The position numbers were made by a program, and so were the translations under genes. A stretch of DNA of 64,000 bases from assembly GCA_948805675.1 (NCBI GenBank), contig CAQIBN010000001.1:296984-360983 (forward strand), written 5' to 3'. This document shows, piece after piece, positions 45,067 to 54,661 of this stretch. The DNA comes from an uncultured Clostridia bacterium (GTDB lineage: Bacteria > Bacillota > Clostridia > TANB77 > CAG-508). The notes below the pieces were generated by a model. It was not told the DNA's origin, did not search any database, and saw only the letters and a list, made by a program, of their open reading frames with translations. How positions within the stretch are numbered: the stretch's first letter is position 1; each line of letters begins with the position of its first letter.

Positions 45067-45706
45067 ATGAAAGAAACAATTATTTATTTAATTAGACATT
45101 CTGAACAATTAAAGATGAATAGTAAATATTTATCTAGTGAAGATGAGCAAATAAAAAATGAGAAGATAATATTATCAATTGAAGGTGAAAGAAAGGCTAA
45201 GGAGCTTAGTGAAAGAGAAGAATTAAAGAATATAGATGTTTTATATTCAAGTAATTATGTTAGAGCTATAGCTACAGCAAAATATATAGCAAATAAGAAT
45301 AATTTAAATATAAACATTGATGAAAGATTAGGAGAAAGAAAATTACGGTGATTTAGCAACATTAAAAGAATTAGGAATGAAAAGTAAGAACGATTATACA
45401 ACTGACCAATTGCTAGATGAAAATTTAAAAAATAAAGATGGTGAAAGTAATTTAGAAGTAAGAAAGAGAATGACAGAATCTATTTTAGAAATATTAAACA
45501 ATCATCAAGGAAAGCAAATTGCAATTGTAAGTCATGGTGCATCAATAAAATATTATCTACAAAACTTTTGTAAATACGATAAAGAATCTGAATTATTAAT
45601 TTATAATGGAAAAACTGTGTGCCATAAAAAACTAGGGTCTCCATGCATAATAAAAATTATATTTAAAGATAACACAACTGTGAAATTTGAAGAATGCATT
45701 AACTAA
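45067..45706 (+). CDS. Histidine phosphatase family protein, needing a CGG +1 frameshift
   Basis: Skipping one base at 45346 gives a 212-residue protein of the phosphoglycerate mutase-like superfamily. Before the shift: YLIRHSEQ (catalytic RH), YSSNYVRAIATAKYIA and DERLGERKL. After the shift: GDLATLKELGMKS, EVRKRMTESILEIL and the second catalytic His in AIVSHGASIKYYL. Without the shift translation stops right after CGG at TGA and loses that His. GGTGAAG precedes the ATG. A TTG 45 bases upstream is possible but has no good site. Confidence 0.85.
45346..45348 (+). other. CGG +1 shift site in the histidine phosphatase
   Basis: In-frame codon 94. CGG is followed directly by TGA (CGG-TGA); skipping C gives tta-c-ggt-gat-tta. 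Confidence 0.88.
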
Positions 45707-45889
45707 TATTTGTTGGTAGTATCTATAAAAAGGGGCGAATAAAGCTAATATATTGAATTGATGATTTATAATGATAGAAATTTATTTATAAGGTATATTT
45801 TGAACATTAAAACTCAGAGTAAGTGCATTTTACTTGAAAGTTTAATAGGTAGATAAAATACAAGAATTTTATCTACCTATTGTTATATA

Positions 45890-46136
45890 TTAATCATCAT
45901 CTATATTAGAAATATCAAATGTATAGTCGTCAAAAAAATCTTTCAAAGAAATATCAAGCCCACGACAAATTCTAAGAACTGTTAAAACAGTTCTTAGAAT
46001 TTGTCGTGGGTCTACTTTTTAGATTTCCTAAAGTGGATTGAGTAATGCCACAAATAGTACAAAGTTTATTTATACTAATATTTCTATCTTCACAAAGTTT
46101 ATCAATGCGTAAATTTATTATATCCCTTAAATACAT
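45890..46136 (-). pseudogene. XRE regulator broken by an inverted duplication
   Basis: Read on the minus strand from 46136: MYLRDIINLRIDKLCEDRN, LCTICGITQSTLGNLKSRP (helix-turn-helix), then the frame is lost in a perfect palindrome; beyond it TVLRICRGLDISLKDFFDD resumes and ends with NIDDD. The original core was evidently copied backwards in place. The intact paralogue is at 46243-46500. Confidence 0.75.
45959..46010. repeat. Perfect 25-bp inverted repeat with 2-base spacer
   Basis: The arm CCCACGACAAATTCTAAGAA and its next five bases (CTGTT) are mirrored exactly at 45986-46010. It lies inside the XRE pseudogene. Confidence 0.95.
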
Positions 46137-46242
46137 AAAAACACCTTACCTTTAAAAGAGAGTATAACAAATAAATATAAAAAAACTTAACTCTACAGAG
46201 TTGGCAATATAAAAATTGTATAGTAAAATATCAAGCAGTAAA

Positions 46243-46500
46243 CTATTTTATATCCTCTTTACTATCTTCTACATCAATAAATATTGGGTCATCAAAAAAT
46301 TCTTTTAAGTTAGTATTAAGACCTTCGCAGATGTGGAGTAGAGTTGGTAGTCTAGGCAGACTATTTATTTCTGTTCCAAGTAGTGCATTAATAGTAGATT
46401 TTGGAACACCTGAATTTTTATATAAATCCCATAGAGAAGACATATTATTTTTTTCTATAAAATAATTAATTCTAGTTCTAATTGCTTCATCTAATTGCAT
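46243..46500 (-). CDS. XRE family transcriptional regulator
   Basis: An 85-residue helix-turn-helix protein (MSSLWDLYKNSGVPKSTINALLG; LPTLLHICEGLNTNLKEFFDD). The C-terminal LKEFFDDPIF is shared with the broken paralogue at 45890. An AAAGGAAAT site precedes the ATG at 46500. It may regulate the element genes, and the iterons at 41938-42187 are one candidate target, although that is speculative. Confidence 0.85.
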   Translation of the reverse strand: MQLDEAIRTRINYFIEKNNMSSLWDLYKNSGVPKSTINALLGTEINSLPRLPTLLHICEGLNTNLKEFFDDPIFIDVEDSKEDIK

Positions 46501-46667
46501 AAAAATATTTCCTTTCTTTTTGTTATTAATAAAAATATAACAATTTTTTTACTCATATAGGCTATAAATATAGTCTATATGTAAATTTGTAATTTATGCG
46601 ATGAAAAGAAAAATAGATTAGTGTGTAGGATATAAATTATAGTTAAAAAAGAAAAAGGAGATTAACA

Positions 46668-46850
46668 ATGGATACACAATGTATATCAAATGAATTCTAC
46701 AAAAGCAGAAAAAATGAAATATCAACAATAGAAGAAAAAGATAAGCAAAATTTAGAAAAGTTATTGTTAGAGAGAAAACAAAAAAATGAGCAATTAGAGA
46801 TGGCTATAAGTAATATTCCAGAAGCTTTTACAGAAATAATAAAAGAATAA
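46668..46850 (+). CDS. Small coiled-coil protein
   Basis: A 60-residue charged helical protein (MDTQCISNEFYKSRKNEIS; LEKLLLERKQKNEQLEMAI) with AAAAAGGAG before the ATG. Function unknown. It ends at the edge of the IS3 remnant. Confidence 0.6.
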   Translation: MDTQCISNEFYKSRKNEISTIEEKDKQNLEKLLLERKQKNEQLEMAISNIPEAFTEIIKE

Positions 46851-46946
46851 AGGGCAAATTAAAAGGAATGAGCCCTGTACAATACAGAGTTCATTCCAAG
46901 TTGCCTAGCACCTAATCAAAAAATGTCCAATTTTTTGGGTTCAGTA
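46848..46946 (+). mobile_element. Right-end remnant of an IS3-family insertion sequence
   Basis: 46848-46915 encodes KGKLKGMSPVQYRVHSKLPST and stop, the C-terminus of an IS3 OrfB integrase. Nine bases later TGTCCAATTTTTTGGG then TTCAGTA (46924-46946) matches an IS3-type terminal inverted repeat. The rest of the element is gone. The next 284 bases (to 47230) show only a small hairpin (AATAAGAAAG/CTTTCTTATC near 47070) and no gene. Confidence 0.8.
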
Positions 46947-47230
46947 TAAAATAAATTTTAGATAGTGTAAATCTTCTACTCTTAAAAGCGATACAACCTT
47001 GTTATATATACGGAGAAAATCCTAGATAAGGAAATCAACATCCAACTCATTCATATACAGCCAATAAGAAAGAGGCGCTAGTCTTTCTTATCACGAAGAT
47101 AAACTTCAAGGATTTGTGAGCGACACTCTATCTAAGTACTATAAGTATATAAAAATAAACTTATAGTGGAAATAAGTTTATAGGTAAATCCTTTATTAAA
47201 AACCTAAATATATTATACAAGGATTTAAAG

Positions 47231-47854
47231 ATGAAAACAAAATACATAAATAGAAAGCCAGAAGCAAATGAATATAACAGATTAACTGATAGTGTTGGTT
47301 GGGAAATTAGAGATGAAAAAATTATAAAACAAGCACTAGAAAATACATTATATTCTTTATGTGTATATGATGGAGATAGATTAATAGGATATGGAAGAAT
47401 TATAGGAGATAAAACAATTTTCTTGTATATTCAAGATATTATGGTAATTCCAGAATACCAAGGAAAGAAAATTGGAACAGGTATAATGACAGAATTGCTG
47501 AAACAGGTAGAAGAGTACAAAAAGATAAATCCCAATATAAGAACATATTTAGGAGCAAGTAAGGGAAAAGAAAATTTTTACAAGAAATTTGGATTTATAT
47601 CAAGACCAAATGAAATGTATCAAAGTTGGTTAGCAATGAAAGCAAGTGAATATAAAGAATATAAAAATATTAGAAAAGAATCATTAAGAGATAATATGAC
47701 AGATGTTGAAGTAGCTTTAACTGATTTAGGAGAAATTGCAACTCGAGAATTAGCAAAAAAGCATAGACCACATGGACTAAAGGCAAATAGAAAAATTGCT
47801 AGAGAAGGAGGAGAAGTTGCTAAAACTGTTCGTAATGAATTATTTTTAGGTTAA
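47231..47854 (+). CDS. GNAT acetyltransferase fused to a BRO/DinD-like C-terminal tail
   Basis: A 207-residue protein. Residues 1-138 are a complete GNAT domain (YIQDIMVIPEYQGKKIGTGIM; FYKKFGFISRPNEM). From about residue 145 the sequence KNIRKESLRDNMTDVEVALT, then LGEIATRELAKKHRP and GGEVAKTVRNEL, matches the tail of phage BRO/DinD-type antirepressors, which has no known role in acetyltransferases. The fusion is in frame and has a proper start with AAGGA. It may be a deletion scar or a new domain pair. Confidence 0.8.
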   Translation: MKTKYINRKPEANEYNRLTDSVGWEIRDEKIIKQALENTLYSLCVYDGDRLIGYGRIIGDKTIFLYIQDIMVIPEYQGKKIGTGIMTELLKQVEEYKKINPNIRTYLGASKGKENFYKKFGFISRPNEMYQSWLAMKASEYKEYKNIRKESLRDNMTDVEVALTDLGEIATRELAKKHRPHGLKANRKIAREGGEVAKTVRNELFLG

Positions 47855-48135
47855 GAAGATAGTAAGCTACAATTAAAAATTAAGTCTATCTAAAATTTGC
47901 TAAAAAAATAAAATGTAAGTACAGCAAATAAATATTAATTTGTAAAAAAAGTTATTTATAAAAGTAGTATTTTTAGTATTGATATGTTATAGTAAAAAGT
48001 GAATAATAAAAATGAAACAAAAAATGAAAAACTAAGTATAGCAAAAAAAATATGTGTTACTGTATAATCTTTATAAAAAATATAGAAATAAAAGTGTTTC
48101 AAATTAAATAATATAAATTATGAAAGGAGAAGTTT

Positions 48136-48633
48136 ATGAAAAAGTCGTTAATAATAATAATTGTCATTTGTGTAATTGCATTAATTATGATAGCAAGTAT
48201 AGGAGGTTATTTCTTAATAAAAGTTTTAAATCAAGAAAAAAATCCAATGACAGTTGATGCATTCAAATCTTTAATAAGAGATAAAGGATATACAATTATA
48301 GATGTAAAAGAACAATTTAATGAATATGATTACATAGAAGATGCCTATGTAGCAATATTAGATGATGGAGAATATCAAATAGAATTTTATAAAATGTCAA
48401 ATGAAGAAAGCGCAATTATGTTTTATAATAACAACAAATCAATATTTGAATCTTCAATTTCTTCATCTTCTGCACAAACTAATAATGAAATGAAAAATTA
48501 TTCAAAATATACATTACAATCAAATAATAAATATATGGCTATTTCTAGGATAGAAGATACGGTTATATATGTGAAAGTTGATATAAAATATAAGGACAAA
48601 ATAAAAGATTTGTTAAATGAAATTGGATACTAA
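48136..48633 (+). CDS. Membrane-anchored hypothetical protein
   Basis: A 165-residue protein with one N-terminal membrane helix (residues 4-30, LIIIIVICVIALIMIASIGGYFLI) and an external alpha/beta domain (DAFKSLIRDKGYTIIDV; IYVKVDIKYKDKIKDLLNEIGY). Serine-rich SSISSSSAQ lies in the middle. AAAGGAG precedes the ATG. No family with known function is recognised. The 281 bases before it hold no clear feature. Confidence 0.7.
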   Translation: MKKSLIIIIVICVIALIMIASIGGYFLIKVLNQEKNPMTVDAFKSLIRDKGYTIIDVKEQFNEYDYIEDAYVAILDDGEYQIEFYKMSNEESAIMFYNNNKSIFESSISSSSAQTNNEMKNYSKYTLQSNNKYMAISRIEDTVIYVKVDIKYKDKIKDLLNEIGY

Positions 48634-48811
48634 TGTTATTTAAGTCATAAAAATTAGAATATTATATGAATTTTGAAATTTATTTTAAAGTTTTTTATGA
48701 ACCCAAATAGAGGAATAATAAAAATAAAGTATGTAAATATATTTTGTATGATTATGGTATGTCCAAATTTTATATGGTATGTGATTGAAGAATGCATAAG
48801 TTTCATTGCTT

Positions 48812-49560
48812 TTGGAATAAAAAAATGTAACAGAATCTAGTTTACTTAATAGTTCTATTCCAGAATGTAAAAATAAAAGTGATATATTTACTAAAATATA
48901 TTCAAAAGAATATTCAAAATATTATTATATTTCTGCAATATCAACTTTTGTTTGTGGAATGTTATATGATATAAATCCATATATTCCAATTATACTTTAA
49001 TGTTATTTGGAACATATAAAATAACTCTATTAAAGCATTTAAATGTTTCTGCAACATACATAGGTATAATTTCATCTGTATTATCAATAATGATTGGAAA
49101 AATGTCTACATTATCAAATAAATTTAATGAGAAATATAAGAATAAAACCTTAACTATAATAGGATTAATAGTAACTTTATCTTTTATATTAGCAGGGGCT
49201 ATTTCTATAATGGAAAATCCTTTTGGTGCAAAAATATCTATTATTATACTACTATATATAATAGAATCAGTAAGTGGTGGAGTACATGGATTTATACAAA
49301 ATAGATATATTAGTAATTTTGCTAAACCAGAAATATTAACTAAATTATATTCAGCAAATTCTATGATTTCTAATTTGCTTAGAATGTTAGTGGCATTTAT
49401 AGGAACAATTGTATTAGATTGTTTCAATATTAAATATGTAATGATTATGGTAGGAATATTGTTTACAGTAATAATGTATTTATTATATAGATATAGTAAA
49501 AGTAAATTAGGATTGAAAGCAGAAGAATATAAAAAATCTGATATAGTTTATGAAAGATAA
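48812..49560 (+). pseudogene. Truncated and broken MFS transporter
   Basis: The first third of the gene is missing. Homology begins near ESSLLNSSIPECKNKSD and ISAISTFVCGMLYDINPYIP, is interrupted by a stop at about 49001, and continues open from 49000 to 49560 with GGVHGFIQNRYISNFAKPEIL and the terminal KSKLGLKAEEYKKSDIVYE. It is closely related to the dead MFS gene at 32152-33443. It lies directly upstream of dnaE. Confidence 0.75.
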
Positions 49561-49642
49561 AGATATTATAAAATAAGTATTACAATGTTTAAAATAAAAA
49601 TAAAAAACAGACATCTTAGAATTAAATATAGGAGGAAGAAAA

Positions 49643-52600
49643 ATGTCAGAATTTGTACATCTACATGTGCATAGTGAATTTAGTTTACTAGATGGAGCAA
49701 ATAGAATAAAAGATTTACCAGTAAGAGCAAAAGAACTAGGAATGGATGCAATTGCTGTAACAGACCATGGGTCTATGTTTGGCACAATAGACTTTTATAA
49801 AGCATGCAAAGCAAATGGAGTAAAGCCAATTATTGGATGTGAAGTATATGTTGCACCAAGAACTAGATTTGATAAAGAACCCAATATAGATAACAAATAC
49901 TATCATTTAATTTTACTTGCAAAAAATAATGATGGATATAAAAATTTAGCAAAACTTGTTTCTTTAGGATTTGTAGATGGATATTACTATAAGCCTCGTA
50001 TAGATAAAGAAATATTAGAAAAATACCATGAAGGATTAATTTGTTGTAGTGCTTGTCTAGGTGGAGAAGTGGCTCAGGCCATATTAAAAGATGATATGGA
50101 AAAGGCAGAAGAGATTGCGATTTGGCATAAAAATGTTTTTGGAGAAGACTACTATCTAGAAGTACAAAGTAATTCTTTAAGAGAACAAATACTTGCAAAT
50201 CAGAAACTAGTAGAACTTGCGAGAAAGCTCAAGATTCCACTTGTAGCAACAAATGATGCACATTATCTAAAAAAAGAAGATAGTTATAATCATGAAGTTT
50301 TATTATGTATTCAAACAGGAAAAAGAATGACAGATGAAGATAGAATGAGATTCCAAACAGATGATTTTTATATAAAATCTCCAGAAGAGATGAAAGATTA
50401 TTTTTCAGGTCTTCCAGAAGCTATAGAAAATACAGTAAAAATTGCTGAAAAGTGTAATGTGAATTTTGAATTTGGACATACAATTTTACCAAATTATGAT
50501 GTACCAGAAGAATTTAAGTCACATTATGATTATATAAAAAAATTATGTGATGATGGATTAATAGAGAGGTATGGAGAAAATCCATCAGAAGAGATATTAA
50601 AACGTACAGAATATGAATTATCTGTTATAGAAAAGATGGGGTATGTAGATTATTTCTTAATTGTATGGGATTATATTAATTGGGCCAAATCTCAAGGTAT
50701 ACCTGTAGGACCAGGACGTGGTTCTGGAGCAGGTTCTATTGTTGCATACGCAATAGGGATAACAGATATAGACCCAATTAAATATAGTTTGATTTTTGAA
50801 AGATTCTTAAATCCTGAAAGAATAAGTATGCCAGATTTTGATGTAGATTTTTGTTATGAAAGAAGACAAGAAGTAATAGACTATGTATCTAGAAAATATG
50901 GAGAAGACCATGTTTCGCAAATTATTACATTTGGAACAATGTCTGCTAGAATGGTAATTAGAGATGTAGGAAGAGCATTAGATGTCTCATATGCAGAAAC
51001 AGATAAGCTTGCAAAAATGATTCCAAATGAATTACATATTACAATTAATAAAGCATTAGAACAAAATAGAGAATTGAAGGAATTGTATGAAAATGATAAT
51101 CAAATAAAAAAGTTATTAGATATTGCTATGGCATTAGAAGGACTTCCAAGACAGGCATCTACTCATGCATGTGGAATTGTTATAACAAAAGAGCCAGTAG
51201 ATACTTATGTTCCACTTTATGTTCGTGAAGGAGCAATTTCTACTCAATATATAATGACAACATTAGAAGAACTTGGGCTATTAAAAATGGACTTTTTAGG
51301 ACTGCGTACATTAACAGTTATACAAGATACTATTAATCTAGTAAAACATACAAAAGGAATAGATGTTAAGTTTGATAAAGATATGAATGACAAAACTGTA
51401 TACAAGTTATGGCAAGATGGTGATAGTATAGGAATTTTCCAATTTGAAAGTCAAGGTATGACAAACTTTATGAAAGAATTAAAACCAGACTGTTTGGAAG
51501 ATATTATAGCTGGAGTTTCATTATATCGTCCAGGGCCAATGGATCAAATACCAAGATATATTGCAAATAAACAAGACCCAGCTCATGCTGTGTATACACA
51601 TCCAGCACTTAAACCAATTTTAGAGGTAACTTATGGTTGTATGGTATATCAAGAACAAGTTATGCAAATAGTGCGTGACTTAGCAGGATATTCACTTCGG
51701 AAGAGCAGATTTAGTAAGACGTGCAATGGGTAAGAAAAAACTAGATGTAATGGCAAAAGAAAGAGAATACTTTATTCATGGCCAAACAGATGAAGAAGGA
51801 AATATTATAATTCCAGGGTGCATAAGAAATGGAATAGATGAACAATCTGCTAATAAAATATTTGATGAGATGGCAGAGTTTGCAAAATATGCATTTAATA
51901 AATCTCATGCAGCAGCATATGCAGTAGTTTCTTATCGTACAGCATATTTAAAAGCATATTATCCAGAAGAATTTATGGCAGCAACATTAAATAGCTTTTT
52001 AGGTAATTTAGATAAAGTTCCTATGTATATTGATGAATGTAAAAGAATGAATATCTCAATATTAAAGCCAGATATAAATAAAAGTTATACAAAGTTTACT
52101 GTTGATGATGGTAAAATTCGATTTGGTTTAGGAAGTATAAAAAATGTAGGAACATCAGTTGTGGATACTATTGTGAAAAACCGTGAATCAAAAGGAGATT
52201 TCGAAAGTTTTACTAATTTTTGTGAAAGAGTGGAAGGAGAAGCGGTAAACAAGAAATGTATCGAAAGTTTAATAAAATCTGGAGCATTTGATGGATTTGA
52301 ACAAACTAGAAGTACTTTAATGGCATCTTTTGAATCAATTATAGATTCTATTTCTGATAGTTCTAAAAAAAGCCTAAAAGGTCAGATTACAATGTTTGAT
52401 TTAGGTAATACAAAAGAAGATGAAAAAGAAATGGAGAAAATGAAATATACATATACAACTTTAAAGGAGTATTCTGAAAAAGAATTATTATCAATGGAAA
52501 AAGAGATGCTAGGTTTATATGTAACAGGACATCCATTAGAAGAACTTAGAGAAGAGATAGAAAAACAATCTAATATAAATTCTATGAAAATGAGAGAAGC

Positions 52601-53118
52601 GGGAGAGGCTATTCAAAATAATGAAAGTTCAAACTACAAAGATGGACAAAATGTAAAGTTAGCAGGGATTATAAATAGTGTTAAGAAAAAATATACAAAA
52701 ACAAATAAAATTATGGCATTTGTTACTTTAGAAGATTTATATGGAAGTACAGAAATAATAATTTTCGAGAATTGTTATCAATCTTGTGTAAATATACTAA
52801 TGGAAGATAATGTTGTGTTAGTAGAAGGAAGATTAAGCATAAGAGAAGATGAAGAACCAAAAATTGTAGCAAGTAATATAAAAGAATTTGGAGCAGTAAA
52901 GAATAAAACATTAATATTAGATATTACGAATTTAGATGATAACAAGAAAGATAAATTAAGAGGAGCATTAAAATTTTTTACAGGTGAAAAAAATAATATA
53001 CAAGTATATATTATAAATGGAGAAAGAAAAGATCCAGCAGGGGGAATTTTCTTAAATGAACAGATTTTAAAAGAGTTAGAAGATGTTATACGGTGAAATA
53101 AATGTGAAAATAGACTGA
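49643..53118 (+). CDS. dnaE: DNA polymerase III alpha subunit DnaE, needing two CGG +1 frameshifts
   Basis: With skips at 51698 and 53091 the product is 1157 residues, the usual DnaE length. Order: PHP domain (FVHLHVHSEFSLLDGA), polymerase core with GPGRGSGAGSIVAYA and catalytic PDFDVDF, the fingers region ending GYSL-GRADLVRRAMGKK across the first shift, helix-hairpin-helix and OB domains, and a C-terminus ELEDVI-GEINVKID across the second. Without the first shift it would be about 696 residues and lose half of the enzyme. AGGAGG precedes the ATG. A terminator follows. It is essential for chromosome replication. Confidence 0.95.
51698..51700 (+). other. CGG +1 shift site 1 in dnaE
   Basis: Codon 686. 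Skipping C restores the invariant LGRADLVRRAMGKK motif (ctt-c-gga-aga-gca-gat). The unshifted frame stops at TAA eleven codons later. Confidence 0.92.
53091..53093 (+). other. CGG +1 shift site 2 in dnaE, followed by TGA
   Basis: Unshifted reading ends at CGG-TGA. Skipping C continues ggt-gaa-ata-aat-gtg-aaa-ata-gac-TGA, giving the GE-NVK C-terminus familiar in clostridial DnaE. Confidence 0.8.
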
Positions 53119-53210
53119 TAAATTCATACATAATTTTAATTCAGATATAATTGTAAAAAACATATTTAAAATTAAAAAATAGCAATAAGAAATTTAATAT
53201 AAAATAATAT

Positions 53211-53240
53211 ACCACTCTCTAAAATAGAGAGTGGTTTTTT
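53211..53240. terminator. Bidirectional terminator
   Basis: ACCACTCTCTA pairs with TAGAGAGTGGT, flanked by T residues on one side and A residues on the other. It serves dnaE and the convergent minus-strand gene. Confidence 0.9.
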
Positions 53241-53247
53241 GATATTA

Positions 53248-53574
53248 TTAGTATTTTTTACATATAGAGAAATCTTTAATTTCGTCATGACATAATTTGT
53301 AAGTATCATTTATAGGAAAGCCTGCTTCAATTAAGAGTCTATATAGAGCTAGTGAATTGATACTAATATATCCAATACTGAAACATCGATCTATCACGAA
53401 GATACGATCATCAACAAGTGTAAATTCTACTTTACATAAAGCGAATACACCTATTCTTAAAACTGTTACTTTTGAGATTTTACTCAAATCAATAGAAGAA
53501 CGAATAAAATCTATTGCGCTAGATGTTTGCCCACATGCATTAAAGTAGTATGTTGTGGTTATAGGATTTACCAT
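53248..53574 (-). CDS. Hypothetical protein
   Basis: A 108-residue protein starting MVNPITTTYYFNACGQTSS after GGAGG. It has several beta-like segments (KVTVLRIGVFALCKVEFTL; DDRIFVIDRCFSIGYIS) and no membrane segment. I do not recognise it. It is one of the few minus-strand genes and stands alone, convergent with dnaE. Confidence 0.65.
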   Translation of the reverse strand: MVNPITTTYYFNACGQTSSAIDFIRSSIDLSKISKVTVLRIGVFALCKVEFTLVDDRIFVIDRCFSIGYISINSLALYRLLIEAGFPINDTYKLCHDEIKDFSICKKY

Positions 53575-53778
53575 TTTTAATTCCTCCAAAAAATAAAATT
53601 CTGTACTATTGATGTAACGATTTGTAAAATGAAAAAGGAATATTTACTAAAAGTAAGCACATTACCATATTTTAACATGTATCAACATAAAATACAAGGC
53701 TTAAGATAATAAAAAACTCAAAATAGGTATTGTAAACTAATATAGTTATATGTTAAAGTAATACTAGAGGTGGTAAGA

Positions 53779-54153
53779 ATGTTTTGTACAAATTGTGGGA
53801 AAGAAGTTCTAAATAATAGTAATTTTTGCACAAGTTGTGGAAAAGAAATACAAAAAGCAAAGAATAAAATGGGCAAAATAACATTTCATAGAATAGGTCG
53901 TTTTGTTGGATGTTTAGTAGATATAATGGTATACATAGATGGAAATGCAGTAGGTAGTATATCTAATAATGGAATATTAGAAGTACCTGTAAGTATTGGA
54001 GAACATAAAGTTTTATTTGATTTATGGAGTGGAATAAATGCAGATAGTGTAAATGTAACACAAGAATATCCTAATGTTCATGTTGATGTAAAATTAAAGA
54101 TGGGATTTATAACTAATAAACCTAAAATTGTAAATATTAGAAATGAGAAATAG
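53779..54153 (+). CDS. Zinc-ribbon protein with beta-rich C-terminal domain
   Basis: A 124-residue protein with an N-terminal zinc ribbon (FCTNCGKEVLNNSNFCTSCGKE, two CxxC pairs) joined to a domain with VYIDGNAVGSISNNG and VPVSIGEHKVLFDLWSG, resembling PEGA-like or carbohydrate-recognition-like beta modules. AGAGGTGG precedes the ATG at 53779. The function is unknown. Confidence 0.75.
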   Translation: MFCTNCGKEVLNNSNFCTSCGKEIQKAKNKMGKITFHRIGRFVGCLVDIMVYIDGNAVGSISNNGILEVPVSIGEHKVLFDLWSGINADSVNVTQEYPNVHVDVKLKMGFITNKPKIVNIRNEK

Positions 54154-54275
54154 TATATTTAGCAATTATCTAGTTTTAAAATGGTAAAGGATTTGTTACT
54201 TTTTGAACTAGATAATTTAAAGTTTTAGGTGAATAAATAATAGATTGTTTCAATTTACAGAATATTTTTTGTTTG

Positions 54276-54470
54276 AGAGACAATGTTACCACCTAACAAT
54301 AGTTATATATTTATAAATTTAAACCAATCTTGAAGCATGGCGGGTGACTGATATGAATAAGTTTAATACCACGCATTGTATATTTAGCCAATGTCAAAAT
54401 GTGAGGAGTTGGCGATTGGTTTAAATTTATAAATATATAACCATTGTTAGGCTAGTATGTACTTTTAAGT
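54276..54470 (+). ncRNA. Structured RNA candidate, copy B
   Basis: Homologous to 22714-22893 in the end and middle blocks. Here the long stem is a perfect 37-bp inverted repeat (54293-54329 with 54414-54450), starting CTAACAATAG and ending CTATTGTTAG-like. The sequence of the stem differs from copy A but pairing is preserved. A second inner hairpin (GCCAA/TTGGC) is present. There is no ORF. It lies upstream of the rplU promoter. Confidence 0.65.
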
Positions 54471-54527
54471 GAAATATGAATTGTAGTAGATGTTTCCATA
54501 ATGCTTGTAAATATGCAAAAATAATGA

Positions 54528-54556
54528 TTGACAAAGTTTGACTACTATGGTAAAAT
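54528..54556 (+). promoter_or_regulatory. Promoter of the rplU-rpmA operon
   Basis: TTGACA, 17 bp, TAAAAT, followed about ten bases later by the L21 leader. Confidence 0.9.
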
Positions 54557-54563
54557 ATACATC

Positions 54564-54640
54564 TGTAAGCCGCCTGAGTCGGGTACCTAAAATGCTAAAA
54601 ATATTTAGCTACCTAGTATTTTATGCTTAGCGAGTATACA
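54564..54640 (+). promoter_or_regulatory. Ribosomal protein L21 leader
   Basis: The untranslated leader between the promoter and rplU has AAGCCGCCTGAGTCGGGTA and a stem-loop (CTAAAAATATTTAG) before GCTTAG, fitting the L21 leader by which L21 is thought to control its own operon. Confidence 0.7.
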
Positions 54641-54661
54641 TATAAAGGGAGGTGTACTTAA

